Translations under genes and position numbers: made by a program | Notes under the pieces: generated by a model | What the model was told of the DNA's origin: nothing | Seen by the model: only the letters and a program-made list of their open reading frames with translations | The model's database searches: none | Source of the DNA: Frankiales bacterium | GTDB lineage: Bacteria; Actinomycetota; Actinomycetes; Mycobacteriales; SCTD01 | Assembly: GCA_025465135.1 (NCBI GenBank) | Contig: JAODNA010000158.1 | Coordinates: 1-54,763, forward strand | Direction: 5' to 3' | DNA: 54,763 bases | Part shown: one piece after another, positions 47,884 to 54,763 of the stretch | Position numbering within the stretch: position 1 is the stretch's first letter | Layout: each line of letters begins with the position of its first letter

Positions 47884-49506
47884 TCAGGCGCGCTGCCGGC
47901 GCAGCAGGACGTAGCCGAGCGCTCCCGCGGCGACGGCGAGCCAGGGCAGCAGCGGCGGCAGCCCGGTCGTCGGCAGCGAGCCGACCCCGCCCGTCGGCGG
48001 CTTCGCTGCCGGCGGTGCGGCCACCGGTGGCGGGACGACCTTGGCGGGCGCGAACGCCGAGGCGGTCAGGCGAACGACGTAGAAGCCGCTGTTGCCGTCG
48101 GTGTACCAGATCTCGTGGCGCGACGGCACGAACGCCGGCGCGCTCATGGCGAACGCGCCGTCCCGCACCGCGGGTGCACCCGGGACGGTCGGCGCCGGGC
48201 CCGGCACGACCGGGCCGTTGAAGTAGGCGATCTCCTTCGGGTGCACGGGGTCCTTGATGTCGAACACCCGCAGGCCGCTGACGATGAAGCTGCAGGCGAC
48301 GATCGTCGGATCAGTGCGCTGCGGGACGGCGCAGTAGTGGCCGGCGTAGCCCTGCACGGGGCTCTGCGCGCCCGGGTCGTTGCGCTGGTCCGTCGATCGC
48401 GCCGGTGTCTGGTTGACCGCCAGTCGGATGTTGCTGATGACCTTCGGCGCCCTCTCGTTGCTGATGTCGATGATGCGCGCGGCGCCGACCTTCGCGTCGG
48501 GCTGGTAGGTGTTGGCATCGCTCGGGATGCCCGTGGGCAGGGCCAGCGTCTTGTTGGTGTACTCGTCGACCTCCACGACGTACGGCTTGCCCTTGATCGT
48601 GATGGGCAGGGCGTTCTGCGGGATGCTCACCTCGGGCCAGGTGAGGAAGCTGACCTCGGGGACCGTGGGGTTCAAGGTGCGGTTCTGGACCTGCGTGACG
48701 TCGAGGATCGTCAGCCCCGAGTGACCGCTTCCGGTGTCGGCCATGTAGAGCCGGTTGCCGTTGTCGCTGATGCTCATGCCGTGGGGCGCATAGGCGAACG
48801 TCGTCCACGCGATCGTGGGCACCATCGGGTTGGTCAGGTCGACCGCCGTGAGCGTGTGCCCACCGGTCGAGCTGACGTAGAAGGTCTTGCCATCGGGCGC
48901 GAACGCGCTCTCGTGCCCGAGGATCCCCAGCGGCGTGCTGGAGTCGAGAGTCGGCTGCCGGCAGTCCTTGGAGATGTCGTAGACGTCGACGAAGCCTGGG
49001 TTGGTCGACGGGTATCCCATGTCGGCGGCGATGAGCCCGCGCGCGTCGTTGACACGCAGCGACTCGTGCGGCGACAGCATGGCGGGGGTCGTCAGCGACG
49101 CGGTGTGCACCGGGTGGGCCGGGTCCTTCATGTCCATGACGTAGACGCCGAGCCCCTCGGCGGCGTTGGCGGCGGCGTCCTTCGGGAACAGCAAGGTGCT
49201 GTCGAAGTAGGCACAGTCGTGGCCGGCCTTGTCGACGTAGCGGTGCACCTGGAAGCCACCCGTCGCGCCGAAGTGCGAGACCTGGACGGTGTTGCACCGG
49301 TAGCCCTTCGCGGCCCGGCCGCTCGCGACCTCGGCTGCGGGCACGCGGCCCTGGACGCCGGTCTCCGGTAGCGAGCCCGGTCCGCACGCGATCTGGGGCG
49401 TGGGGCCGGCGTAGATCCCCGCGGCACCGGCCGATCCGCCGGGCAGCGCCATCGCGAGCAGGGCCAGCACACCGGCAAGTCTCAGGGTGCGACGGGAACG
49501 ACTCAT
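47884..49506 (-). CDS. Cell-wall-anchored (LPXTG) LVIVD/beta-propeller-like protein
   Basis: A 540-residue protein with an N-terminal signal (LRLAGVLALLAMALPGGSAGAAG). Its body has repeated blade-like units such as LGVYVMDMKDPAHPVHTASL, GFVDVYDISKDCRQP, LTAVDLTNPMVPTIAW, ARIIDISNERAPKVISNI and GLRVFDIKDPVHPKEIAYF, the LVIVD-repeat style of seven-bladed surface propellers. A Pro-rich spacer leads to the sortase motif LPTTG, then a hydrophobic helix and RRQRA, so a sortase should attach it to peptidoglycan. The ligand or role is unknown. Convergent with the lipoprotein gene, leaving 1 base between. Confidence 0.82.
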   Translation of the reverse strand: MSRSRRTLRLAGVLALLAMALPGGSAGAAGIYAGPTPQIACGPGSLPETGVQGRVPAAEVASGRAAKGYRCNTVQVSHFGATGGFQVHRYVDKAGHDCAYFDSTLLFPKDAAANAAEGLGVYVMDMKDPAHPVHTASLTTPAMLSPHESLRVNDARGLIAADMGYPSTNPGFVDVYDISKDCRQPTLDSSTPLGILGHESAFAPDGKTFYVSSTGGHTLTAVDLTNPMVPTIAWTTFAYAPHGMSISDNGNRLYMADTGSGHSGLTILDVTQVQNRTLNPTVPEVSFLTWPEVSIPQNALPITIKGKPYVVEVDEYTNKTLALPTGIPSDANTYQPDAKVGAARIIDISNERAPKVISNIRLAVNQTPARSTDQRNDPGAQSPVQGYAGHYCAVPQRTDPTIVACSFIVSGLRVFDIKDPVHPKEIAYFNGPVVPGPAPTVPGAPAVRDGAFAMSAPAFVPSRHEIWYTDGNSGFYVVRLTASAFAPAKVVPPPVAAPPAAKPPTGGVGSLPTTGLPPLLPWLAVAAGALGYVLLRRQRA

Positions 49507-49528
49507 GACAGAGACCTTCCCACCGGCC

Positions 49529-50161
49529 TCAATGCCATGCGTCAGCGGTCCGCCACACGAGGATGTCGAGGATCCTCAGCCTGGTCAGCAGTGCACCGGC
49601 GTCACCGGCGACGCCGACGAGGTCGTCGAACGCCGTCGACTCGGCCCGCAGGTCGTCGCGCATCTGCGTGCACAGCAGTGCCATGAACTCGCGCCAGGAC
49701 CGGTGCGTCGAGCGCTCGATCCCGCCGGGTGCGGTGTAGCTCTCGAAGATGCGCGAGTCGTAGAGCGGCACGAGGTCGGGGCGCTTGCGGTGCAGCACCT
49801 TGCTGATGATGGTCCCGCGCACGCCCTTGCCGGCGTAGGGCGCCTCGTCGAGCACGGCGAACAGGTCGGCCACCTGCTCCACCACAGCGTCGTCGGCGGA
49901 CTCCAGCGGGACGGCGGGGAGCGAGGCGATGCCTCCGAGCGCGGGCAGCATCTCCCGCAGCAGCGCGAAGCGCCCGCGGTCGACCTCCGCCCCGATCAGG
50001 GCCGGCGCGAGCAGGTCGCCGTCGACGAGGGCTGCCGAGCCGTTGGTGACGAGCCGGTCGTAGGCGGGGAACGCGTAGCCGTTGCGGGCGTCGACGTAGT
50101 CGAGCAGCACCTGGTCGGGTTGCTCGACGACGAGAGTGCCGGCGCACAGCCGCAAGGGCAT
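49529..50161 (-). CDS. DUF6308-like protein of unknown function
   Basis: A 210-residue soluble protein starting MPLRLCAGTLVV. It includes GTIISKVLHRKRPDLVPLYDSRIFESY and THRSWREFMALLCTQMRDDL, a pattern I associate with the uncharacterised DUF6308 family of actinobacteria. The KxxHRKRPxLxPxxDxRI stretch resembles the core of proteins with a DNA-glycosylase-like helix-hairpin fold, but this is a weak impression. Its ATG shares one base with the dnaE stop (TGATG), indicating translational coupling to the replicative polymerase gene. Confidence 0.65.
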   Translation of the reverse strand: MPLRLCAGTLVVEQPDQVLLDYVDARNGYAFPAYDRLVTNGSAALVDGDLLAPALIGAEVDRGRFALLREMLPALGGIASLPAVPLESADDAVVEQVADLFAVLDEAPYAGKGVRGTIISKVLHRKRPDLVPLYDSRIFESYTAPGGIERSTHRSWREFMALLCTQMRDDLRAESTAFDDLVGVAGDAGALLTRLRILDILVWRTADAWH

Positions 50162-53100
50162 CACTGAAGGCAGCCCGGACCGAGCAGGGCCTTGAGATCG
50201 GCGAACAGCGCCGGGGTCGCGTTGACGCGCAGGCGGTCGTCGAGCCGGACGAGGGTCGTCTTCCCCGCGTTGACCAGCTGCAGGTGGACCTCGGTGGTGC
50301 CGGGATGGCTCGCGAGCACGTCCTTGAAGCGCTCCACGACCGGAGGCGTGCAGCGCGGGGTGGGCAGCGACACGATCACCGGCCCCCGTGGGCCGATCGA
50401 CAGGTCCGGCACGATCAGCTCGTTGGCGATGATCTTCGGGATGTCCTCGCGCTTGTCGATGCGGCCGCGCACCAGCACGACGGCGTCCTCGACGAGGTGG
50501 GTGGCCGCGAGCGTGTAGGACGCCGGGAAGAAGAGCACCTCGACCGAGCCCTCGAGGTCCTCGAGCTGGACGAGCGCCCAGGCGTTGCCCTGCTTGGTCA
50601 TCTTGCGCGTGACGCCGGACAGGATGCCGCCGACGATGACGTTGCTGCCGTCCTCGCGGTCCTGGATCGCCGACACCGGGCAGTCGACCGCCGATGCGAT
50701 GAGGTGCTCGACCCCGAACAGCGGGTGGTCGGAGACGTAGAGGCCGAGCATCTCCCGCTCGTAGGTCAGCAGGACGGACTTCTCCCACTCCCCCATCGGG
50801 ATCTTCACGTCGAAGACGCTGATCCCCATGTCGTCGGTGCTCTCCTCGCCACCGAACAGGTCGAACTGGCCGATGGCCTCGGCCCGCTTCGTCTCGAGGC
50901 AGGCGTCGATCGCCTCGGCGTGCACGTGCACCAGGCCCTTGCGGGTGTGGCCGAGTGAGTCGAACGCCCCGGCCTTGCACAGCGACTCGACCGTCTTCTT
51001 GTTGCAGGCGACCGCGTCGACCTTGCGGAGGAAGTCGGGGAAGTCGAGGAAGCGCCCCTTGGACGTGCGGGTGGCGACGATGGAGGCCACCACGTTGGTA
51101 CCGACGTTGCGGATGGCCGACAGGCCGAACCGGATGTCGGTGCCGCGCGGGGTGAAGTCGCTGTCGGAGTCGTTGACATCGGGCGGCAGCACCTTGATGC
51201 CCATCCGGCGGCACTCGGCGAGGTAGAGCGCGCTCTTGTCCTTGTCGTCCTTGACCGACGTCAGCAGCGCCGCCATGTACTCGGCGGGGTAGTTGGCCTT
51301 GAGGAAACCGGTCCAGTAGCTGACCAGGCCGTAGCCCGCGGTGTGGGCGCGGTTGAAGGCGTAGTCGGAGAACGGCACGAGGATGTCCCACAGCGTCTTG
51401 ATCGCGTGGTCGCCGTAGCCGTTGGCCTTCATCCCTTCGGAGAACGGGACGTACTCCTTGTCGAGGATCTCCTTCTTCTTCTTGCCCATCGCGCGGCGGA
51501 GCAGGTCGGCGCTGCCCAGCGTGTAGCCGGCGAGGTGCTGCGCGATCGCCATGACCTGCTCTTGGTAGACGATCAGGCCGTAGGTGTCACCGAGGATGTC
51601 GGCCAGCGGCGCCTCGAGCTCGGGGTGGATCGGCACCACCGGCGACCGGCCGCTCTTGCGGTCGGCGTACATGTTGTGCGCGTTGGCGCCCATCGGGCCG
51701 GGGCGGTAGAGAGCGAGTACGGCGGAGATGTGCTCGAAGCTGTCCGGCTGCATCGAGCGCAGCAACGAGCGCATCGGGCCGCCGTCGAGCTGGAAGACCC
51801 CGAGGGTGTCGCCGCGCGCGAGCAGCTCGTAGGTCTTGCGGTCGTTGAGGGGGAGCGTCTCGAGCACCACCGTCTCGTGCCGGTTGTCCTCGATGTGCTT
51901 GAGGCAGTCGTCGAGCACCGTGAGGTTGCGCAGGCCGAGGAAGTCCATCTTCAGCAGGCCGAGCGTCTCGCACGCACCCATGTCGAACTGCGTGATGATC
52001 GCGCCGTCCTGCTCGCGCCGATGGATCGGGATGACGTCCATCAGCGGCTCGCGGCACAGGATCACGCCTGCCGCGTGGACACCCCACTGCCGCTTGAGCC
52101 CCTCGAGCCCCTTCGCGGTGTCGACGACCGCCTTCGCGTCGGGGTCGGACTCGTAGAGCGCGCGGAACTCCCCCGCCTCGCCGTACCGCTTGTCGCTCGG
52201 ATCAAAGATGCCCGACAGCGAGATGTCCTTGCCCATCACGGGTGCGGGCAGCGCCTTGGTGATCTTGTCGCCCATCGCGAACGGGTAGCCGAGGACGCGG
52301 CTGGAGTCCTTGATCGCCTGCTTGGCCTTGATGGTGCCGTAGGTGATGATCTGGCTGACGCGCTCTTCGCCGTACTTCTCGGTGGCGTAGCGGATCATGT
52401 CGCCACGCCGGCGCTCGTCGAAGTCGAGGTCGATGTCGGGCATCGAGATGCGCTCGGGGTTGAGGAAGCGCTCGAAGAGCAGCTTGTGCTCGATCGGGTC
52501 GAGGTCGGTGATCGACAGCGCGTAGGCCACAAGCGAACCGGCGGCCGAACCCCGGCCCGGGCCGAACCGGATGCCGGCGGACTAGGCGTAGCGGCAGAGG
52601 TCGGCGGTGACCAGGAAGTAGCCGGGGAAGCCCATCTGGCAGATGACGTCGACCTCGTAGTCGGCCTGCACGCGGTGCGTCTCGGGCACGCCACCGGGGA
52701 AGCGCTGGCGCAGCCCGGCGTGGACCTGCTCGCGCAGGTAGGTCTGCTCGTCGTAGCCGTCGGGCACCTCGACCCGCGGCATCAGGTCGGCGTTCTCGTT
52801 GAACGAGACCTCGCACCGCTCGGCGATCAGCAGCGTGTTGTCGCAGGCCTCGGGCAGCTCGCGCCACAGGTGCCGCATCTCGGCCGGCGTCTTGACGTAG
52901 AAGTCGTGCGCGTCGAACTTGAAGCGCCCCGGGTCGGCCATCGTCTTGCCGGACTGGACGCACAGCAGCACCTCGTGCGCCTTGGCGTCGGCGGCGTTGA
53001 CGTAGTGCAGGTCGTTCGTGGCGACCAGCGGCAGGTCGAGCTCACGGGCCAGCCGCAACAGGTCCTCCTGGGGGCGGCGCTCGATCTCGAGCCCGTGGTC

Positions 53101-53664
53101 CATCAGCTCGCAGTAGAAGTTGCCCACTCCGAGGATGTCGCGGAACTCGCCGGCAGCCCGCTTCGCCTTGTCGTACTCCCCCATCCGCAGGTAGGTCTGG
53201 ATCTCGCCGGACGGGCAGCCGGTCGTCGCGATCATGTCGACCGCGTGCTCGGCCAGCAGCTCCTTGTCCATCCGGGGCTTGTAGTACTGGCCCTCGAGGG
53301 AGGCCAGGGAGGCCAGCCGGAACAGCGCGTGCATGCCAAGCGTGCTCGTCGAGAGCATCGTCATGTGGGTGTAGGCGCCACCCCCGGAGATGTCGTCCTC
53401 GCCGCCCGCGCCCCATCGGTGCCTGGTCTTGTCGAACCGGCTGCCCGGAGCCAGGTAGGCCTCGATCCCGATGATCGGCTTGACGCCGTGGGCCTTGGCC
53501 TTCTTCCAGAAGTCGTAGGCACCGAACACGTTGCCGTGGTCGGTCATGGCGATCGCCGGCATCCCCAGCTCGGCGGTCTTGGCGAACAGGTCGTCGAGCC
53601 GGGCCGCGCCGTCCAGCATGGAGTACTCGGTGTGCACGTGCAGGTGCACGAACGAGTCGCTCAC
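50161..53664 (-). pseudogene. dnaE: DNA polymerase III alpha subunit, interrupted by one in-frame TAG
   Basis: One continuous frame of 1168 codons encodes a complete DnaE1-type replicase apart from a TAG at 52582-52584 (codon 361). The PHP domain reads VHLHVHTEYSMLDGAA, MTDHGNVFGAYDFWKKAK, TGCPSGEIQTYL. The polymerase palm straddles the stop: GFPGYFLVTADLCRYA, then TAG, then [29 protein letters not shown] (parts). Catalytic Asp residues ([10 protein letters not shown], codons 410 and 412) lie after the stop. The thumb/fingers, HhH and OB domains continue normally to the end. The start is a GTG at 53664 with TTGGAG upstream. Without readthrough, a 360-residue PHP fragment results. As an essential gene this may be a sequence error, a suppressed codon or a dispensable copy. 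Confidence refers to identity. Confidence 0.9.
52582..52584 (-). other. In-frame amber codon inside dnaE
   Basis: The TAG replaces a residue that is commonly Lys, Glu, Gln or Arg in actinobacterial DnaE (CRYAK- or CRYAR- followed by x-x-GIR-x-GPGRG). It is one base from AAG, GAG or CAG. The frame is unshifted on both sides, and no ribosome site or start of a credible second gene follows it. Confidence 0.93.
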
Positions 53665-53856
53665 GCTCAGCTCCAAGGCGCCGGGGGGGTGTGCAGGCGG
53701 TCCGAGGGGAAGGCGGGCCGTGCTCTCAGGAAGGGGTTCAGTCTCGCACGCACGACCGACAACCACGGGGTACGACGCACGGTGTCCGAACAAGCAGCGC
53801 GGCTCGAACCGGCTTACCTGCGTGCGGGCAGCGCCGGACCCCCGTAGGTTGACCCC

Positions 53857-53964
53857 ATGTCAAAGGACAAGCAGGGCCGCGAGGCCAAGAAGCCCAAGAA
53901 GAGCGCGATCAAGACGGCCGCACCGGCTCCCCGGCCGATCGTCCCGCCGACCCCACGCCCCTAG
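53857..53964 (+). CDS. Tiny Lys/Pro-rich protein, 35 residues
   Basis: The reading MSKDKQGREAKKPKKSA leads to a Pro-rich end (APRPIVPPTPRP). The N-terminal half is strongly basic, the C-terminal half proline-rich, with no hydrophobic segment. A TAGGTT box at 53845-53850 lies exactly seven bases before the ATG, so a leaderless transcript starting at the ATG is likely. It sits in the divergent gap upstream of dnaE. Very short KxKKPKK proteins exist in other bacteria, but I cannot assign a family or function. Confidence 0.55.
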   Translation: MSKDKQGREAKKPKKSAIKTAAPAPRPIVPPTPRP

Positions 53965-53974
53965 CTGCGAGGCC

Positions 53975-54400
53975 CTAGCTCAGGCGCTTGCGCATGGTGA
54001 CGTGCTGGATGCCCGCCTCCAGGTAGACGTCGCCGACCCGCTCGTAGCCGGCCCGGTCGTAGAAGCCGGCCGCGTGCAGCTGGGCGTGCAGCTCCACCGC
54101 GTCGTGGCCGCGCGCGGCGGCCTGCTCCTCCAGTGCGGCCAGCACGGCCGCACCGATCCGCTGCCCCCGGTTGCCCTCGGCCACCGCCATTCGCCCGATG
54201 GTGCCGTTCGGCAGCAGCCGGCCGGTGCCGACGACGACGTCGTCGACCAGCGCCACCGCGTGGTCGCACCGGGGGTCGATGGCGTCGATCTCGAGCTCGA
54301 TCGGCACGTTCTGCCCGACCACGAAGACCTCGTGCCGCAGAGCGTGCGCCTGCTCCAGCTCCGGCGCGGGCTCCCCCGGCCGGATCACCCGGACGATCAC
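53975..54400 (-). CDS. GNAT family N-acetyltransferase (ElaA-like)
   Basis: A 141-residue single-domain acetyltransferase. It shows ALRHEVFVVGQNVPIELEID (ElaA-type N-terminus: R-x-x-V-F-V-x-x-Q-x-V/I-P), VGTGRLLPNGTIGRMAV, the acetyl-CoA loop GNRGQRIGAAVLAALEEQA and LHAQLHAAGFYDRAGYERVGD with the typical C-terminal GIQHVTMRK. The substrate is unknown. The start is a GTG at 54400 overlapping the stop of the upstream partial gene (GTGA). Confidence 0.88.
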   Translation of the reverse strand: MIVRVIRPGEPAPELEQAHALRHEVFVVGQNVPIELEIDAIDPRCDHAVALVDDVVVGTGRLLPNGTIGRMAVAEGNRGQRIGAAVLAALEEQAAARGHDAVELHAQLHAAGFYDRAGYERVGDVYLEAGIQHVTMRKRLS

Positions 54401-54763
54401 GGGTCGGGCGTGGGTGTCTCAGGGCCCTTCGTCACCAGCCCGGTGGTCTCCGGCGTCAAGGGCAGGACGAGGAGCTTGGCCAGGTCGGCGTCGCGGCCGG
54501 CGACCTGCACCGAGCGGATGTCCGGGTTGGTCCACAGGTCGAGCAGCCGGGACGCGGGCGCTTCGACAAGGGCGCTGAACAGGCACGAGCACAGCTGCCG
54601 GTAGGCCTTCACCTCTCGCCCCGCGCTGTCGGCGTACCGCTGGTAGTCGTCCTGGTAGGCCTTGTCGTTCTTCGTGGTGGCCACGTAGGCCAGGTAGCTG
54701 CGCTGGAGCGCGAGCCGGCTCTGCGCGACGTCGGCGTAGCCCTGTCGCAGACCGGGACCGAGC
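54397..54763 (-). CDS. 3' end of an unknown gene (cut by window edge)
   Basis: About 122 C-terminal residues, helical and charged, are visible: LRQGYADVAQSRLALQRSY, VATTKNDKAYQDDYQRYADSAGREV, RQLCSCLFSALVEAPASRLLDLW and a Pro/Thr tail ending PETPTPDP. The frame is open to the window edge, so a GTG at 54684 is probably internal. No family was recognised. It is translationally coupled to the GNAT gene. Confidence 0.6.
   Translation of the reverse strand, partial: LGPGLRQGYADVAQSRLALQRSYLAYVATTKNDKAYQDDYQRYADSAGREVKAYRQLCSCLFSALVEAPASRLLDLWTNPDIRSVQVAGRDADLAKLLVLPLTPETTGLVTKGPETPTPDP

Noticed and set aside
50161-52530. Two separate genes for dnaE (split polymerase or intein halves)
   Set aside because: The frame continues without shift across the TAG, no intein motifs occur, and the downstream GTG at 52530 has no ribosome site and would omit conserved GPGRGS residues. 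A split DnaE as in cyanobacteria has inteins at a different place.

Overview
The window is about 55 kb of very GC-rich chromosome from an actinomycete. Almost every third codon position is G or C, GTG and TTG starts are common, and genes are packed with 1-4 base start/stop overlaps. From memory, the gene order (rpsA, polA, liv operon, ANTAR regulator, pyk, gltDB, lgt, trpABC, trpE, hisI, hisF, priA-hisHBCD, dnaE) closely follows the Streptomyces chromosome arrangement. Together with the ANTAR regulator and the PriA-type HisA, this points to Actinomycetes. I cannot name the genus. No phage, insertion sequence, CRISPR array or toxin-antitoxin locus is visible. This is core chromosome with a few anomalies.

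Layout. 1-10.5 kb: 5' end of rpsA, a methyltransferase, a heptad-repeat surface protein with a small membrane partner, a secreted hydrolase, a P-loop kinase-like protein, polA, a hotdog thioesterase and a GNAT protein. 10.8-15.9 kb: livK-livH-livM-livG-livF branched-chain amino acid transporter. 16-25 kb: ANTAR response regulator, an atypical tRNA-Leu(CAA), a secreted CHAP protein, pyk, gltD and gltB. 25-28 kb: sensor histidine kinase, VIT1/CCC1 membrane protein and lgt. 28-45 kb: a his-trp supercluster read right to left (hisD, hisC, hisB, hisH, small membrane protein, priA, ridA, then hisF, a heterodimeric ABC exporter, an MFS transporter, hisI, trpE, membrane protein, trpC, trpB, trpA). 45-54.8 kb: a membrane HD-GYP phosphodiesterase, a membrane protein, a lipoprotein, an LPXTG-anchored propeller-like protein, a DUF6308-like protein, dnaE, a tiny Lys-rich protein, a GNAT protein and the end of an unknown gene.

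How they work together. Glutamate synthase, the Liv importer and the his and trp genes form a nitrogen and amino-acid region. No trpF is present and HisA has PriA-type sequence, so one isomerase probably serves both the histidine and tryptophan pathways. A candidate c-di-GMP-I riboswitch precedes a small exported protein at 39.8 kb, and a canonical HD-GYP c-di-GMP phosphodiesterase lies about 6 kb away, so cyclic-di-GMP signalling is represented twice.

Most unusual points: (1) dnaE is full length except for one in-frame TAG at 52582-52584; (2) trpA has no ATG, GTG or TTG at its conserved N-terminus, and the trpB/trpA overlap reads ATAA where ATGA is expected; (3) the c-di-GMP-I riboswitch candidate; (4) a well-folded tRNA with Leu-type D arm and CAA anticodon but a 5-nt variable loop; (5) two strong unexplained stem structures at 10711-10784 and 39044-39106. 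The first two could both be single-base sequence errors and need read-level checking.
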